From Agapanthus africanus (Eukaryota; Streptophyta; Magnoliopsida; Asparagales; Amaryllidaceae), in assembly GCA_030015575.1 (NCBI GenBank), contig JASDDO010000026.1:452267096-452331095 (forward strand): a stretch of 64,000 nucleotides of DNA. The letters are read 5' to 3'. Made by a program: the position numbers and the translations under genes. The notes under the pieces are model-generated. The model made no database searches and was not told the DNA's origin. It saw only the letters and a list, made by a program, of their open reading frames with translations. Positions 22,732 through 35,318 of this stretch are shown one piece after another. Numbering within the stretch: the first letter of the stretch is position 1; every line of letters begins with the position of its first letter.

Positions 22732-25700
22732 TGTAACACCTCAGGATGTGTTTTGTGGCTAATTATATTTCAATAAATGGTTTTTAATAAAAAGTTTACC
22801 AAATTGAGTTTCAAATGTTTTTCCAAATTTAATAAATATTTTTCTAGAATTTTCCTAGGCTTGCACACACATGTGCATGTAAACTAGGGTTTAAAATGAG
22901 GTAATACCATGATTAGCAACCATGGTGGGTTTAATCATGGGGATTAAGTCTTTTGGGTTTTAATTAAGTTTATTTGGTTAATGGATGGTTGCTTTAATTT
23001 GAATTTCTTTTGGAGTGTTGACTTGGTGAGAATGAGAGAGAGAGAGTGCATCATGGCAAAGCCATGCTTGCATTTAATGAAGAGAGAGTGGAGGGGTTGA
23101 CCTTGGGGATTATCTTTTCTTTTCCACTCATTCTTGTGTTGTTTCTCTCAACCTCACTCTCACACTCACACACCTACACCATCGACAGCAGCAGCAGCAG
23201 CAGAAGCAAGCAGCACAGCAGCAACAAGCAACACAGCAGCAGCAAGCAGCAGTAAACAGCAGCAGCAACAGTGAGAGCAGCAGCAGCAGTGAGTAGCAGC
23301 AGCAACAACTCCAGCCGCAGCTCCTTCCCTCTACTCCTTCCTCCAGCTCCCTAGGGTCGAGTGTGGGGTATACTTCTTGAACTTAACCCCTAGTTTGCTT
23401 AATTAGTGTAGCTTAGCTTCGATTAGTGTTTATTGGTGCGTTTTAGTGCGATATGTGGAGATTAGTGGGAACCATGACCGAGTGATGTATGAATTGGCTC
23501 TAGTAAGTGGATGGGGTGTTGTTAGGGCCATGTTAACCTAGCTTAGCCCCCAATTGCACTAAAATACCACCAAATCCCAATTTGATGCAAATTCATCGTT
23601 TTTAGGCAAATTTTGACTTTCTGTAATCTGCTATCGACCCAGTGTGTTCAGAATAATTTTGAGATGACTGCAGTATAGTTGTTAGGTACTGATCCCCCAG
23701 GTAGAACCCGACCCCTAAATTTCGTACTGTGGCCGCCGAAAAATTGATTCGGGCCGCAAATTGCGGCCTGATGGGGAGGGAATGGGTTGGGGTTTCTCTC
23801 TTTTGGTGTCTGCTGCAACCCTTAGACTCATGGCATGTATAATTTTATTTGATTCTTGCTGTAGAAAAATCTGGAACTATATACCTATTTCTCGTATTTT
23901 TTTAAACCTTCACGACACGCGTGATACGTGTGTGGATTTGGGGTTTCTGCGTATCGCGACGCGTCGGGGTAGTTTCAAGCGCGTAATCACACGTTTTAGC
24001 GTATCGCGCACACGCGCGCTTGGTTTGTGACGCGGGTTTCTAGTTTGACCTTAATATCACTTTTTTGTGGATTTGAGCTTATATGTGATATATTGTGTGA
24101 TTCTAGGTTCGCAGGCAAGTGAGACGGACGCGGCGAAGAAGGGAAAGCAAGTCGTCGGCTACACTTAGCGCGAGACTTCAGTGAGTAGATTTAACATCTA
24201 CGGGGATATCGCCCGCATGGCGTTATACGTCAGGGCTGATAGGACCTTATAGTTATTTGTTGCATTTACCCCATTGACTGTCATTGCATACCGCATTCCT
24301 TGCTATATGTAAGTAAACTTAGAATTGATAGAACACCGCACTATTACTAATGGTTCATGTTGCACGAGCACTAATCTGCCTGTTAGACACACACCGTTAG
24401 TAATTGCCATGACACACTCACTGTAGAACTGCCATGATTATATTGTTGTAGTTCATTTCACTTATGATTCGATATGATTTTCATAGAATTGTGAGCCGCA
24501 TGATGTCTTTAAAAACGGAAACAAATTTTAAAAAGCGGTTTCCCCTTGTACCTATATTATGGCTTGATGTACATAGCACATCGCATTTGATTTACTTATT
24601 GGTGTTGGATTTTCATGTGATTTCTGGTTTTGAGGACCGTGGGATTTTTAAGAAAAGATGCACTATTTGAAAACCCGGTTCCTCGTGATATGATATTTGG
24701 TGCGTCCACCACGCGTTTTCTCGGTGCTGAGACGTGTGTTTGAAACCCGATTCGAGAAGTTGGATGATCCGTTTGCGGGTTCGTGGTGGACCCGGTATGG
24801 TTCCCCGGGGCGAGAAATGTTTTTCGTGGAGTAGACGATGAGCCTAACAGGGTGGCGAGTACGTACCGGTGATTGGTTGGACCTGGCGGTTATCCGGAGG
24901 ATACTGACCAGAGTCGAGAGATGGATGAGGGATGATCCATACTGCCGGGGCCGAGGGCCGATACCGCAGACGGAGCCCGTGGGCTGATCCGGACTGACGG
25001 AGCCCGATATATGAGGATTTGCGTGTCGATGCTGGACACGAGTATTTTATGATATTTTGAGTGTCGATGTTGGGCGCTCGTGATTTTCCGAGATGTACAG
25101 GATTTGAGGGCCAAGGAGAGTGCCGGTGCCTGAGTTTATTCGGGATTTGGGTGCAGTTTTGGGCACCGATTATTTTCCACATTGATATTCCGTGTAGATG
25201 TTATTTTTCCCATGCTCAGCATTGATTATCATGTATCTCATCCTGTAGTTATTTTACCTGATAGAGCACTTGCATGACTATTGCACATACTGCTTATCAC
25301 GCATTGATATCATCTGTTGGCATATGATAGAGTAGCGCAGTACGTGCATGCTCGCGATTACCTTTATATGTTATCTCTATTCACGAGTTGGCAACTCACC
25401 CCCGTTGTGCCACAGTATTTGCAGGTTGCCCTTCGGAGTAGTCGTGGCAGGTTGCCTTTTGCATCTTTTGGCTGCAGATACCACTACAGTTGGTACGAGA
25501 GCTGTTTTGCTTTTAGGTGGGTTGTGGTATCTGATTACTTTTATTGTACCCATTTTGTATCTCGTATTCTCCATCTACCATATATGTACTGGACTTAGAT
25601 ACTGTGTGAGGACGATGATGTATATTTCTGTATTCTGGTGTGGAGCTCGTGGGAGCCGACTGTTTTTATATGCAGTTTATTATTTTGTGATATTTACTTA

Positions 25701-26069
25701 TTGCTCATTCTTCGCTACGGCGTCGTATATTACTCTTGTGGTGATGGTTTCCGCCGGTGGGCATGATTGCTTCCGTTTGGGAATGTTTTGGTTTCATTAT
25801 ATCTCATTTTCACTCATACCCTGTTTTATACCCGATTTCGGGTTTACTTTTACAAGGAAATGCTGCCAAAATTATTTAAAATGATAGCGTAACTTTAAAA
25901 CAAGTTATTGAACTATTTAAGGTTTTCTAAATGTTTTAACTAAATATTTTCAACACTCGCTACTTATATATGGTTTTGATTTCTTGGTTCGGCTTACTTA
26001 GTCGCGTTACGCCTGTAGACGTAGCGGGGTTAAGTGCCGGTCACGAGTCGAGATATTCGGGTCGTGACA
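22732..26069 (+). repeat. G1 3' LTR
   Basis: Same ends (TGTAACACC...CGTGACA) and same length as 14419-17756. The CAG-rich microsatellite (23186-23320) differs by small indels. The hairpin CGTGTC/GACACG at about 25022-25040 is perfect here, while the 5' copy has one mismatch. Confidence 0.95.
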
Positions 26070-26074
26070 GCCCC

Positions 26075-26400
26075 TCTCCTTTTGGGAGCATGCATTGGAG
26101 ACTGCAGCTTTTCTGTTGAACAAAGTTCCAACCAAGACCGTGTCTACCACTCCATATGAAATATGGTATGAGAAGAAGCCATCTCTTAAACTAGTTAAGA
26201 TTTGGGGTTGTCCGGCTTTTGTTAAAAAGCAGAATCCAGACAAACTCGAGACACGATTGGTCAAGTGTATATTTGTGGGATATCCGAAACATTCGTTTTG
26301 GTATCTTTTCTACCACAAGGAGGAACAAAAGGTGTTTGTTTCTCAGTATGCCGCATTTTTTGAAAATGAGATTTTTCAAACGATGCTGATGGCAATGTGG
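26075..26400 (+). pseudogene. Copia-1 integrase C-terminal part, broken
   Basis: Continues the integrase cut at 14418, starting with the conserved PFWEHALETAAFLLN region and running on with TTPYEIWYEKKPSL, WGCPAFVKK and FVGYPKHS, all typical of Copia integrase C-terminal domains. The frame ends at 26401-26403 with a shift relative to the reverse transcriptase frame that opens at 26397. Confidence 0.9.
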
Positions 26401-27734
26401 TAGATCTAGAAGAAGTTCTAGAGACACAAGTTACAAATGACGACTTGGTTGAACCTGAAGTTGCAACAGAACCTAATGAACCTCAACCACTCCGTAGATC
26501 TGGTAAGACTTCTCACCCACCGGAAAGATACTACGGTTTTCTTGTTGATGGTGATGGAGAAGATTGCATCATGGATGATGATGATCCTACCAGTTTTCAG
26601 CAAGCTATCACGAGTGGTCACTCTGTGAAGTGGCAGGATGCCATGAGATCCGAAATTGAGTCTATATACAACAACAAAGTATGGACTTTGGATGTTGTAC
26701 CCTCTAGGGTAAATCCCGTAGGGTGCAAATGGATCTTTAAACGAAAGATCGGTGTAGATGGGCAGGTGGAGACCTATAAGGCAAGGCTTGTGGCTAAAGG
26801 ATTTCGACAAAGACCAGGACATGACTATGACGAAACCTTTTCTCCTGTAGCCATGCTTAAATCCATTCGGATCCTACTTGCTATTGCTGCTCACTATGAC
26901 TATGAAATCTGGCGGATGGACATTAAAACGGCTTTTCTAAATGGTGATTTAGAAGAGTGCGTTTATATGGATCATCCAGAGGGCTTCATCGATAGTGGGA
27001 ACAGCGGGAAAGCATGTAGGTTGCTTAAATTCATTTATGGATTAAAGCAGGGATCACGGAGTTGGAACATCTGTTTTGATGATGTTATCAACGAGTTTGA
27101 TTTCGTCAAAAATCCAGATGAACCTTGTGCTTATAAGAAGATTGTAGGAAGTACTGTCACATTTTTCATATTGTACGTGGATGACATTCTTCTGATAGGA
27201 AACGATGTTCCTTTGCTACAATCGGTCAAACTGTTCTTATCACAAAGGTTCTCCTTGAAGGACCTGGGTGATACCTCGTACATATTGGGCATGAAGATCT
27301 ATAGGGATAGATCTAAACGGTTATTGGGATTGTCCCAAACCAGGTACATTAACACCATCCTAAAGAAGTTTAGTATGGAAGACTCCAAGCGGGGTTCCTT
27401 ACCCGCTAATCATGAAGTCACTCTCTCTAAGAACTTTTGCCTAAAGACTGATGAAGAGAGAGCTCGCATGAGCATTATACCCTACGCTTCTGCTGTAGGA
27501 TATTTTCGAATTTTGTATTTCCAGAAAAAATCTATAATGTATGCGATATTATGTACACACCCTGATGTAGCTTATACACTAAGTGTAGTAAGCAAGTATC
27601 AATCCAACCGAGGGGAGAATCACTGGACTGCTGTGAAGAACATTCTTAAGTACTTGCGAAGGACTATAGAAACGTTCTTGGTGTGTGGTAACGAGGATCT
27701 CCAAATGGAGGCCTTTACCAATTCGAGCTTCTAG
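26397..27734 (+). pseudogene. Copia-1 reverse transcriptase (RVT_2) and start of RNase H
   Basis: A 445-codon open frame with a linker (RRSGKTSHPPERYYGF), the reverse transcriptase core (CKWIFKRKIGVDGQVETYKA, MDIKTAFLNGDLEECVYMD) and ILYVDDILLIGND with the YVDD centre at about 27171-27186. Next to GYFRILYFQKKSIMYAIL there is an extra segment of about a dozen codons compared with Copia-2 (GSIMYAML). The frame ends at a TAG (27732-27734), where Copia-2 has CAG. Confidence 0.93.
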
Positions 27735-28190
27735 AGTGATAAGGATGACAGCAAATATATCTCAGGGTTTGTCTTTACCCTCAATGGAGGTGCGGTGTGT
27801 TGGAAGAGTTCCAAACAGGATACCGTTACAGACTCCATGATGGAAGCTGAGTATATTGCTGCAAATGATACTGCTAAGGAAGCCGTCTGGATGAGGAAGT
27901 TCATCTCGGAGCTAGGAGTAGTTCCGACCATTATTGATCCAATACCATTGTATTGTGATAATAATGGGGATATGGCGTTAGCCAAAGAGCCCAGGTCCCA
28001 TCAGCGATCCAGACACATATTCAGGCGATATCATCTGATCCGGGAGAAAGTTTATTGCCGCGAGATCGAGATTTGGAGAGTAGATGCAAAAGATAACACC
28101 GCGGATCCACTCACCAAGGCACTCCCTTTGCTGCAGCAAGAGCGACTTTTTGAGAGGTTGGGTATGAGATACGCCAATAATTGGCCTTAG
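27735..28190 (+). pseudogene. Copia-1 RNase H
   Basis: Continues in frame after the TAG with GGAVCWKSSKQDTVTDSMME, AEYIAANDTAKEAVWM, YCDNNGDMALAKEPRSHQ and DNTADPLTKALP, the normal end of Copia pol, and closes with a TAG at 28188-28190. It would remove element RNA from the RNA-DNA hybrid. Confidence 0.92.
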
Positions 28191-28193
28191 TGC

Positions 28194-28204
28194 AAGTGGG
28201 AGAT
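28194..28204 (+). other. Copia-1 polypurine tract
   Basis: AAGTGGGAGAT sits between the pol stop and the 3' LTR. The same eleven bases occur in Copia-2 (48241-48251) and inverted in Copia-4 (53797-53807). Confidence 0.9.
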
Positions 28205-28255
28205 TGTTGGATATATGTATGCCCTAGAGGCCATTATATGATAGTGTATGTACCG

Positions 28256-28289
<34 letters not shown>

Positions 28290-30277
28290 TCAGGGGACAT
28301 TCTTGCTTGATATGATAGTATGCTATCTGGTTGCACCTTTTATCTTGACATGTTCATTTGATCATGCATTCATTCATTTGGAACATGTTGATATAGCCCT
28401 TAGGATATGCAGGAGTACTGAGATTATGATGCGGATCATACTAGTAGGACATGTGTAGTCTATGAGCATATCCTTGAAATGTTCCTAGTCATGGCTGTAT
28501 CGAGACGGGGCATCGATATTACCATAGTAGACTAGCGTATACGTTACTTGTCCTATATGATGGGCGATGGATGATCGCATATCCATTGGTGTGGTGACAC
28601 CAAAGACCGTATACGGGTGCTCAGTGAGACTGGGTACACTGAATGGACTCGCCGAGAACTCCTATGTGGTAATATATCTATCGTCGAAAAGCAGTTCTCA
28701 GGTGACACTGGTACAAGTTAGTCTGTAGACCCGAGATCGTCATAGAGTCTTGTGTGCCTCCTACTATACTTTGATCTCCACCCTACCACAGCTTTACTAA
28801 GTCGTGCAAACAGGTGGATTTTGGGTACAGTCCCGAGGCTCATGGAGGCAATGAGCGATAGGAGGGGTTTCGTCTCTCCCGGTAATGGGGGTTGATGTTG
28901 CACCATGTACAATTGGCTATAATAGGAAGTCCCTGGCCAGGGATGCTGAAATTTACTGATATGTGTTATTAGTAGTTTCTCGATCTGTTATGAGCTATAT
29001 ACCGGCATGACTTATTGGGTTATTGGGGTCGACGATACTATCCCCAGACTCACATATGCAGCATATTTGACGAATAGACCGGACTGTACGGTAAGTATTG
29101 CCAGTTGGCTCGACGGGAGTTTTAGCAGGTTTGCTTGTGTTTCTTCTGATCGCTCAATACCTGGGAGCCGTTACGTACAGCTTGTGCCACCGACGGTTTG
29201 TGGGCATGTGATGTGATCACTGCTTACTGCTAGCGTATTGACGAGTCTTAGAGTCCCACAAAAGGGTCTCCTAGCTTAGGCGAAAATATGTGGGGTGCAT
29301 ATGTGATATGTGAGGGAGCTCGATTAAATGCGTGTATAGGATACCGTATTTTAATCGGGCGTTTACTGTTGGACGGGTCGTATGAGATATAGCCGGATTA
29401 TTAAATCAAGTGTTGATTTAATATTAAGTCCATTAGCTCATTTATTAAAACCTATTTTTTTAAGATGCATGCATGAGTGTATGTATATATTGATATACAT
29501 GCACACATGCAAGCATGCATGTTTCATGGTTGATAATACATTGGTGGTGGCAATGCAAGACTCACATGGTAACATATTTAGATATTTTGATTATCTGAGA
29601 AAAGCAAAATGGGATTAAAATCATGGTTGACTATTCAACTCTCTTGAGTTGAAAAAAGTCAATGGTTTCTTTGCCCATAGTTTTAGCCCATGGTTTTGCT
29701 TAAACTCAAGTTACAAAATATCTAGATATTTTGTAACCATGGTTTAGCATGGATGCCTTCACTTACTCTCTTGAGTTTAGAGAGAGTTATCATATTATTC
29801 CCTTGAGTTTAGTTTTGTGCCATCTCCTTCTTCCTCTCTCTCCTCAAAGCTCTCTAGGGTTTTAAAAGAAAGAGAAAGAATCAAAATGAAAAGGTTTTGT
29901 AGTGAGATCCAAACCCACATCTCCATTCCACTTTAGTCTAGCCCACTAGTGTGGAGTGTTTGCTTCATCTTCATCCTTGATCAAGTGAAGCTTGGAGCTT
30001 GGTGCAAAGGGACTTCGTGGTGGATCATTGTGGACTTGGAAGGATACAAGCCAACCGGTTCAAACCTCAATCGATCCAAGAAGTCTAGGAGGAGGTCTAC
30101 AAAGGTCGTACTCTCTCCCCACTTAGTGTTATACACATTATAGTATGTGATACTATAGTTTGTTAATCTATTTTTCTAGTTCGATTCATGTTTGGAATTG
30201 TTTAGCACCCTCTAAATTTTTGTTATAGCATGTGTGATGCAACCCTAAACCTAGGATGGTGCTAGAGAATTCCTACA
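28205..30277 (+). repeat. Copia-1 3' LTR
   Basis: Starts TGTTGGATAT and ends GAATTCCTACA. It is 16 bp longer than the 5' copy, mainly because the TG microsatellite at about 28257-28287 is longer. Many single-base differences from the 5' LTR mark an older insertion than Copia-2. Confidence 0.92.
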
Positions 30278-31634
30278 GGTACCATATATACGAAATGCCA
30301 TCAATATCTTCGTAGTATCAAATACTGTAGAGAGTGTGTGTATCATATACACTATATTAGAAACCGTATCATTAATATGGATATGAAGTCAACACTTGAC
30401 TTGGTATTTCGGCTTTGAAACCGGCTAGTATAACAGTCGTCCGATTGAACACGTATATCCAATATACATGTTTTATCGAACTCATGTACGTATCCCTATA
30501 CGTATGTCACATCGCATTTTGTCTGGACAGGAACTTTCGTTGCGGGACTCTAAAGACCTGTCAATATGCTGGCAGTAGGTTATACTGGATCGTATCCGAT
30601 TGGATCTGAAACACTTTCAGATTCAACCCTTTTCGGGTTAACCCATAAGCTCGTCAGCGGTACTAGCTGTACGTAACGGATACCCAGGTATGAGCAAGAT
30701 GAAGGCAGGTCGACGAGCGAACTCATCCGGACTCTATAAAGTCTATAAGTGACAGTCACCGTACATTTCAATCCCTTCGTCAAGGAGTATCAGATACCGG
30801 GGCTGGGGAGTGGAATCTGTCAAACCCCCAATAACCCGATAAGTCATGCTGACAGAGAACTCATAACCAAATAGATACAACGGGTAACACTTAACAGATT
30901 ATCTCTACTGCTGTAGCCACGGACTTCTGTCTATAGTCGTGTCCTGCACAGTGCGATATCGACTCCCAATACCGGGAGTGACGAATTCCCTCGACCGCTT
31001 ACTGCCTCCATGTGATTCGGGACTGTACCCAACTAAAATCTGTTTGTATGACTCAGTAGAGCCATGGTAGGGTAGTAATCAAAGTACAGTGGGAACACAC
31101 ATGAGGCACTATGGCGATTTCAGGTCTAGGGACTACCCTGTACTCATATCACCAGAGAACTGGTATCTGACATTGGTATAATACCATCTAGGAGTTCTCG
31201 GCGAGTCCGTCTAGTGTAACTCATCTAATGAGCACCTATATACAATCATCAGTGTCAAACACCAATGGCTATGGGATCAGCCATTTTCCCGTACAGGGTC
31301 ATGAAACGTATACACTAGTCTAAAACGGAGTACCGATGTCCAATCTCGATACTCCTATGACTAGGGACATTGAAGGATGTGCTTATAAACTACCAGGCCC
31401 CATTACTATGATCCTTATCATAATCCTGGTAGTCAAGCAAAGATCTTATAGGCTTTATCTCAATTATTTGCGATACGCTATAACTAGTAACACGCAGTCA
31501 CATGACAGATAAAGACAAATCAGATAGCATACTATCATCTCGAGTAAGACTGTTCTTGGTATAGGATCTCATCGAATTCAGTAATTGCATTCCTGCAACT
31601 ACAATAATTTCCTTGAGGGCACTAATATCCAACA
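30278..31634 (-). repeat. LTR-5: inverted Copia LTR, part next to its 5' end
   Basis: On the minus strand it starts TGTTGGATATTAGTGCCCTC at 31634 and follows the order of the other Copia LTRs here (TAGTATGCTATC, AAAGCC..TAGGAT, ATCGATACTC, GTGCTCATTAG, AGAACTCCTAG). It breaks off at 30278, where Copia-1 is inserted. Beyond 31634 there is no polypurine tract, so this is the outer edge of a 5' LTR or a solo LTR. It lies inside Gypsy LTR G2. Confidence 0.8.
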
Positions 31635-31660
31635 AATGGTGGACAAGGGGACACATAGGT

Positions 31661-31698
<38 letters not shown>

Positions 31699-33560
31699 GA
31701 GCATGGCTATATCAACCATGAGTTGCTTTTGTTCACAACTCATTCCCTTCATCAATCTCCATCTTCTCCTTCATTCTTCTTCTTTACCTCCACCACCTCC
31801 TCTACCACCATGAAACCATCACCTAAACCACACAAAAACCCTATATTCCCTTCACAAATAATGTTCTTCACATCATTACAAGCATCATGGCATGATCAAG
31901 TAGAAGTTTTGAGCAACTTAGGCCATCTTAGAATTTTCTTGAGTTTCTTCTACATGGTATAACTCTTAATTCTTTGTTAAATCCTTGATTTCTTGCTTTC
32001 CATCTAATTTAGGGTTAAGAAGTTTAGATTTTATGAACTTGGAAAATTCTTAGTTGAGATTTAGTGAGCTTTGAAGGATAAAATGAGTAGTGAACATGTA
32101 GTTGAGGCTTGTTTAGTGAATATAACCCCTTTAGGTGATAGAACCCTTGATGTAGATGAGTTTAGAATTTTCCCAATATCAATTTTCATTGATTTTTGAT
32201 GCTCAAATGGAATCTGGAGCAACTTGGAGTCTATACAAGATAAACAAATAATTACATTGACCTAGTTAGACCACTGGGTGACCACCACAGAAAAACGAGA
32301 CCCAAATTCCAAAATTCACCCGCCACCAGTGGTTATTGTAGCACATTCTGGCGGTTGAATTTTAGATTTAGATGTTGGGGTTTGGCCTGTAGCTCACACT
32401 CCTTATAACTTAGCCACTGTACTGTTTGTTTTGTCCTAGACTACCTGTGCGAAAACCTTGGAGCATTTTGAGTTGGTTTTGGCAAATGTTTCCAATTTTT
32501 TAAACTTGGATTTTGGATTTCTTAATGTGACTTGGTCGTTCGATATTCGTACGTCGACGTCAGATAGTATTTTGTTATTCTAGCGCATGTTGACCATAAG
32601 TTCTAGCCTATGTGCGCTTCGCGTGTCGTGTCAGTTTTCGAATTTGATTTTGATACGATACAATATGCTTTGATTTGTAAGTACGAGCACGTGGATTTCC
32701 GGGACGACGAAGGAGAGCAAGGCATCCGTCGGAATCGACTAGAGCGAGGCCTTATAGGTGAGTAAATGTATATCTGCGGGGGAAGTTAGGTGGATGGCGT
32801 ATAGCACCCCCGCAACTGTAGTACTAGGATACTACAGATATAGTTATATATAGATATATTAGATACGTATACCTAGCTAATAGGATTTTAGGATACTATA
32901 TGCAATTGTAGTATACATGTAGGAAGGTATATCCCTAGTTCTAGTTTTTCTTAGCCTTTGAGTTATATGTATATATGCTCATATATATATATATATATAT
33001 ATAAACTTGAAGATAATTACGATATGGTATTATGAGATGAGGATATGATCGGATATGATAACATGAGTCAATATGATTTGATATGATGATACGAGACGAT
33101 ATATATATGATAGGATATGATATGACACGACACGATATAACATGAGATGATATATGATGATATGAGATGAGATGATCCACGTGACTATATATTTGTACTA
33201 TTGATTGATGATATCGTACAATGGATTATAACGTACGTGATATGATGAGGATGGATCGTCGACTTATATATATCGACTCAAGAAATATTGACTAAATTCT
33301 TTATATAGATATTAGGATATATTTAAAGCCATACCTATTTTGAAAACTAGTGAATCGTTACGTACTTTTAAATGATAACTTCAAGGGACGATACGACTTT
33401 TCAAATGGTATCTTTTTCAAAAATATCGTAGCCCCTATTTTCAAAACAACGATTCGTACTATTTTAAACTATAACTGTATGGTTCATACGTGGTTTCATG
33501 TTTTTATATATTCGCGTTTATGATTTTCTTATTTCTGCATACGCTCGCATTATATTTGTT

Positions 33561-33601
<41 letters not shown>

Positions 33602-35318
33602 ACGTTCACATCCTTATCATTATATATGACCTCGTCTGCTATGACACATGCACCATTACCGATGATGCACATGTTGCACGTACACTTACTTGCCAGCTCA
33701 CACATATATCATCGGTAATTTTCATGCCACGTACAAATTAGAAATCGATACCATTCTATTACCTTATAACCTGTAGCATTTTAGTTATTGTTTAGTACCC
33801 AGTACCACACATACTAGTTTAGTTATTCCACTTCCTTACCTAATTGCACGACACGCTCATATGAACACACTTGCTATGCATTACAGCATTGTTTTGTGCC
33901 TGTACATAATGTTTCATTATTGCTACATGCTTATGAGATTCTGTTTTCATGAGATTTCTGGATTTGAGAAACCGTAGATATATTTTAAAAACTTATGATT
34001 GTTTTAAATATGAGGTTTCTCTTGATATGATATTTCAACGTCCACTATGAGTTTTCTCGGTGCTAAGCTATGATGATTACCTGATTCGAGGAGTAAGGAG
34101 TCACCGTCTGCGGGGACCCGATACGGTACCCCGAGGCAAGAAGATTGTATAGAAAGACGTTGAGTTTGGCAGGGGAACACTACCTACCGGTGACAGTACT
34201 GGACTCGGCGGATATCCAGAGGATACCGACCATAGTGATATGATACAGATGGATATAAGGGCCAATACGATGAGATGGCGCTTGAGATATGAAGATTTAC
34301 GTGTCGATGCTGGACACGGATTTTATGATTATTTCGAGTGTCGATGCTGGGCACTCAGGATTTTATGATGATTTTATATGTCGTTGATTGACACGCGTTG
34401 GATGATACATACATGCATACATACATATATATAAATATACATATATATGACACAGATGACATAGTACCATATATTGACACAGGCACGATATCATTATATT
34501 ATTATACTTATGTATACACGATCACCTTCATTACCACACGATATGATAATATTATATTACAATATGACCTAGGAGATCGTTATACATTCAATTTCTACCT
34601 GCTGATGTCTTCTACTCACAAGTTAGCAACTCACCCCCGTTGTACCATAGTTTTATTCCAAGATCGACAGCTCGGATCAGTAGCGGATTACTGGCGTACA
34701 GCTTCTTTCAGGTGATTGCTTAGGTAGGTGGGTTACAGTTCAAAACGTAACCACCCTTGTATACTTTTATATTTCTTTGCATCTAGTTAAAAGCTCTATC
34801 AACCAGACTATGTATATTTGATAGAGCTAGAGACCATTTTGTATATTGTTTCGGACTTTAGTGTCAAGACTTGTATTATTCTTTATATTGAGTTTGATGA
34901 TATTTTGGTCTTCTTTATTTTCTTTCTATGATTGATCTTCGCCTCGGGCATCCTATATTATTATTGTGTGGTTGTGATTCCACCAATTAGCGAAGATCTT
35001 GCTCTCGCTTGGGGATGCCTATATTATGCTTGATATGTACTGATTTTGGATCAAAATTTATAAAGGAGGTGCTGCCAAAATATTAAATGACGAAAACTTT
35101 TTCAGAGTTTAGTACAAATCCACTTACATTTCTATAAAAATTTACTTATACTTTAAAAGAGAACTTGATTTCATTTATACCCTTTACAAAACTCCTCCAC
35201 CACTATTTTACTAAAAAGGCTTAGATTTTTGGGTTTTCGGCTTACTTAGGTTACGGTAGTGTCATATAGACTTCACGTGATCCAAGTGCCGGTTATGTGC
35301 CATTTCCGGGTCGTGACA
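31635..35318 (+). repeat. G2: Tekay-like Gypsy LTR, 5' part cut by LTR-5
   Basis: From the GA run at about 31669 to the end CGGGTCGTGACA it follows the G1 LTR order: a GACGA...GGAGAGCAAGGC block (32709-32760) matching the block at 15810-15870, CTCACCCCCGTTGTACCA (34630), GGAGGTGCTGCCAAAAT (35066) and the terminal GTGACA. After the end comes GTGATGAATAGC, not a primer site, so it is a 3' or solo LTR. It holds AT runs (32978-33003, 33563-33596) and a GATATGA-rich low-complexity stretch (33010-33180). Hairpins lie at 34300-34356. Confidence 0.8.

Larger units (their letters stand above)
14419..26069 (+). mobile_element. G1: Ty3/Gypsy chromovirus-like (Tekay/Del type) retrotransposon
   Basis: Two LTRs of exactly 3338 bp flank a primer site for initiator tRNA-Met, gag, protease, reverse transcriptase, RNase H and integrase in Gypsy order, and a polypurine tract AAGGGGGGAGAT. 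A perfect 5-bp target duplication is present. The integrase C-terminus has a GPF module and a chromodomain-like tail, which with the large LTRs suggests the Tekay/Del group; the lineage call is inference. The genes contain several stops and at least two frameshifts. The LTRs differ at a few percent of positions by eye. It is younger than Copia-1, which it interrupts. Confidence 0.95.
423..30277 (+). mobile_element. Copia-1: complete Ty1/Copia LTR retrotransposon, interrupted by a CACTA and a Gypsy element
   Basis: Two LTRs of about 2.06 kb (423-2479 and 28205-30277) flank a primer site, a leader, gag, protease, integrase, reverse transcriptase and RNase H in Copia order, followed by the polypurine tract AAGTGGGAGAT. 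The span is about 30 kb because 7.4 kb of CACTA DNA (4013-11425) and 11.7 kb of Gypsy DNA (14419-26069) lie inside; without them it is about 10.8 kb. Flanking bases are TGTAC (418-422) and GGTAC (30278-30282), a 5-bp target duplication with one mismatch. The coding frame has several stops and frameshifts, so the element is dead. It sits inside inverted LTR-5. The protein layout and wording resemble the Tork-like plant Copia group; I hold that lineage call loosely. Confidence 0.93.
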
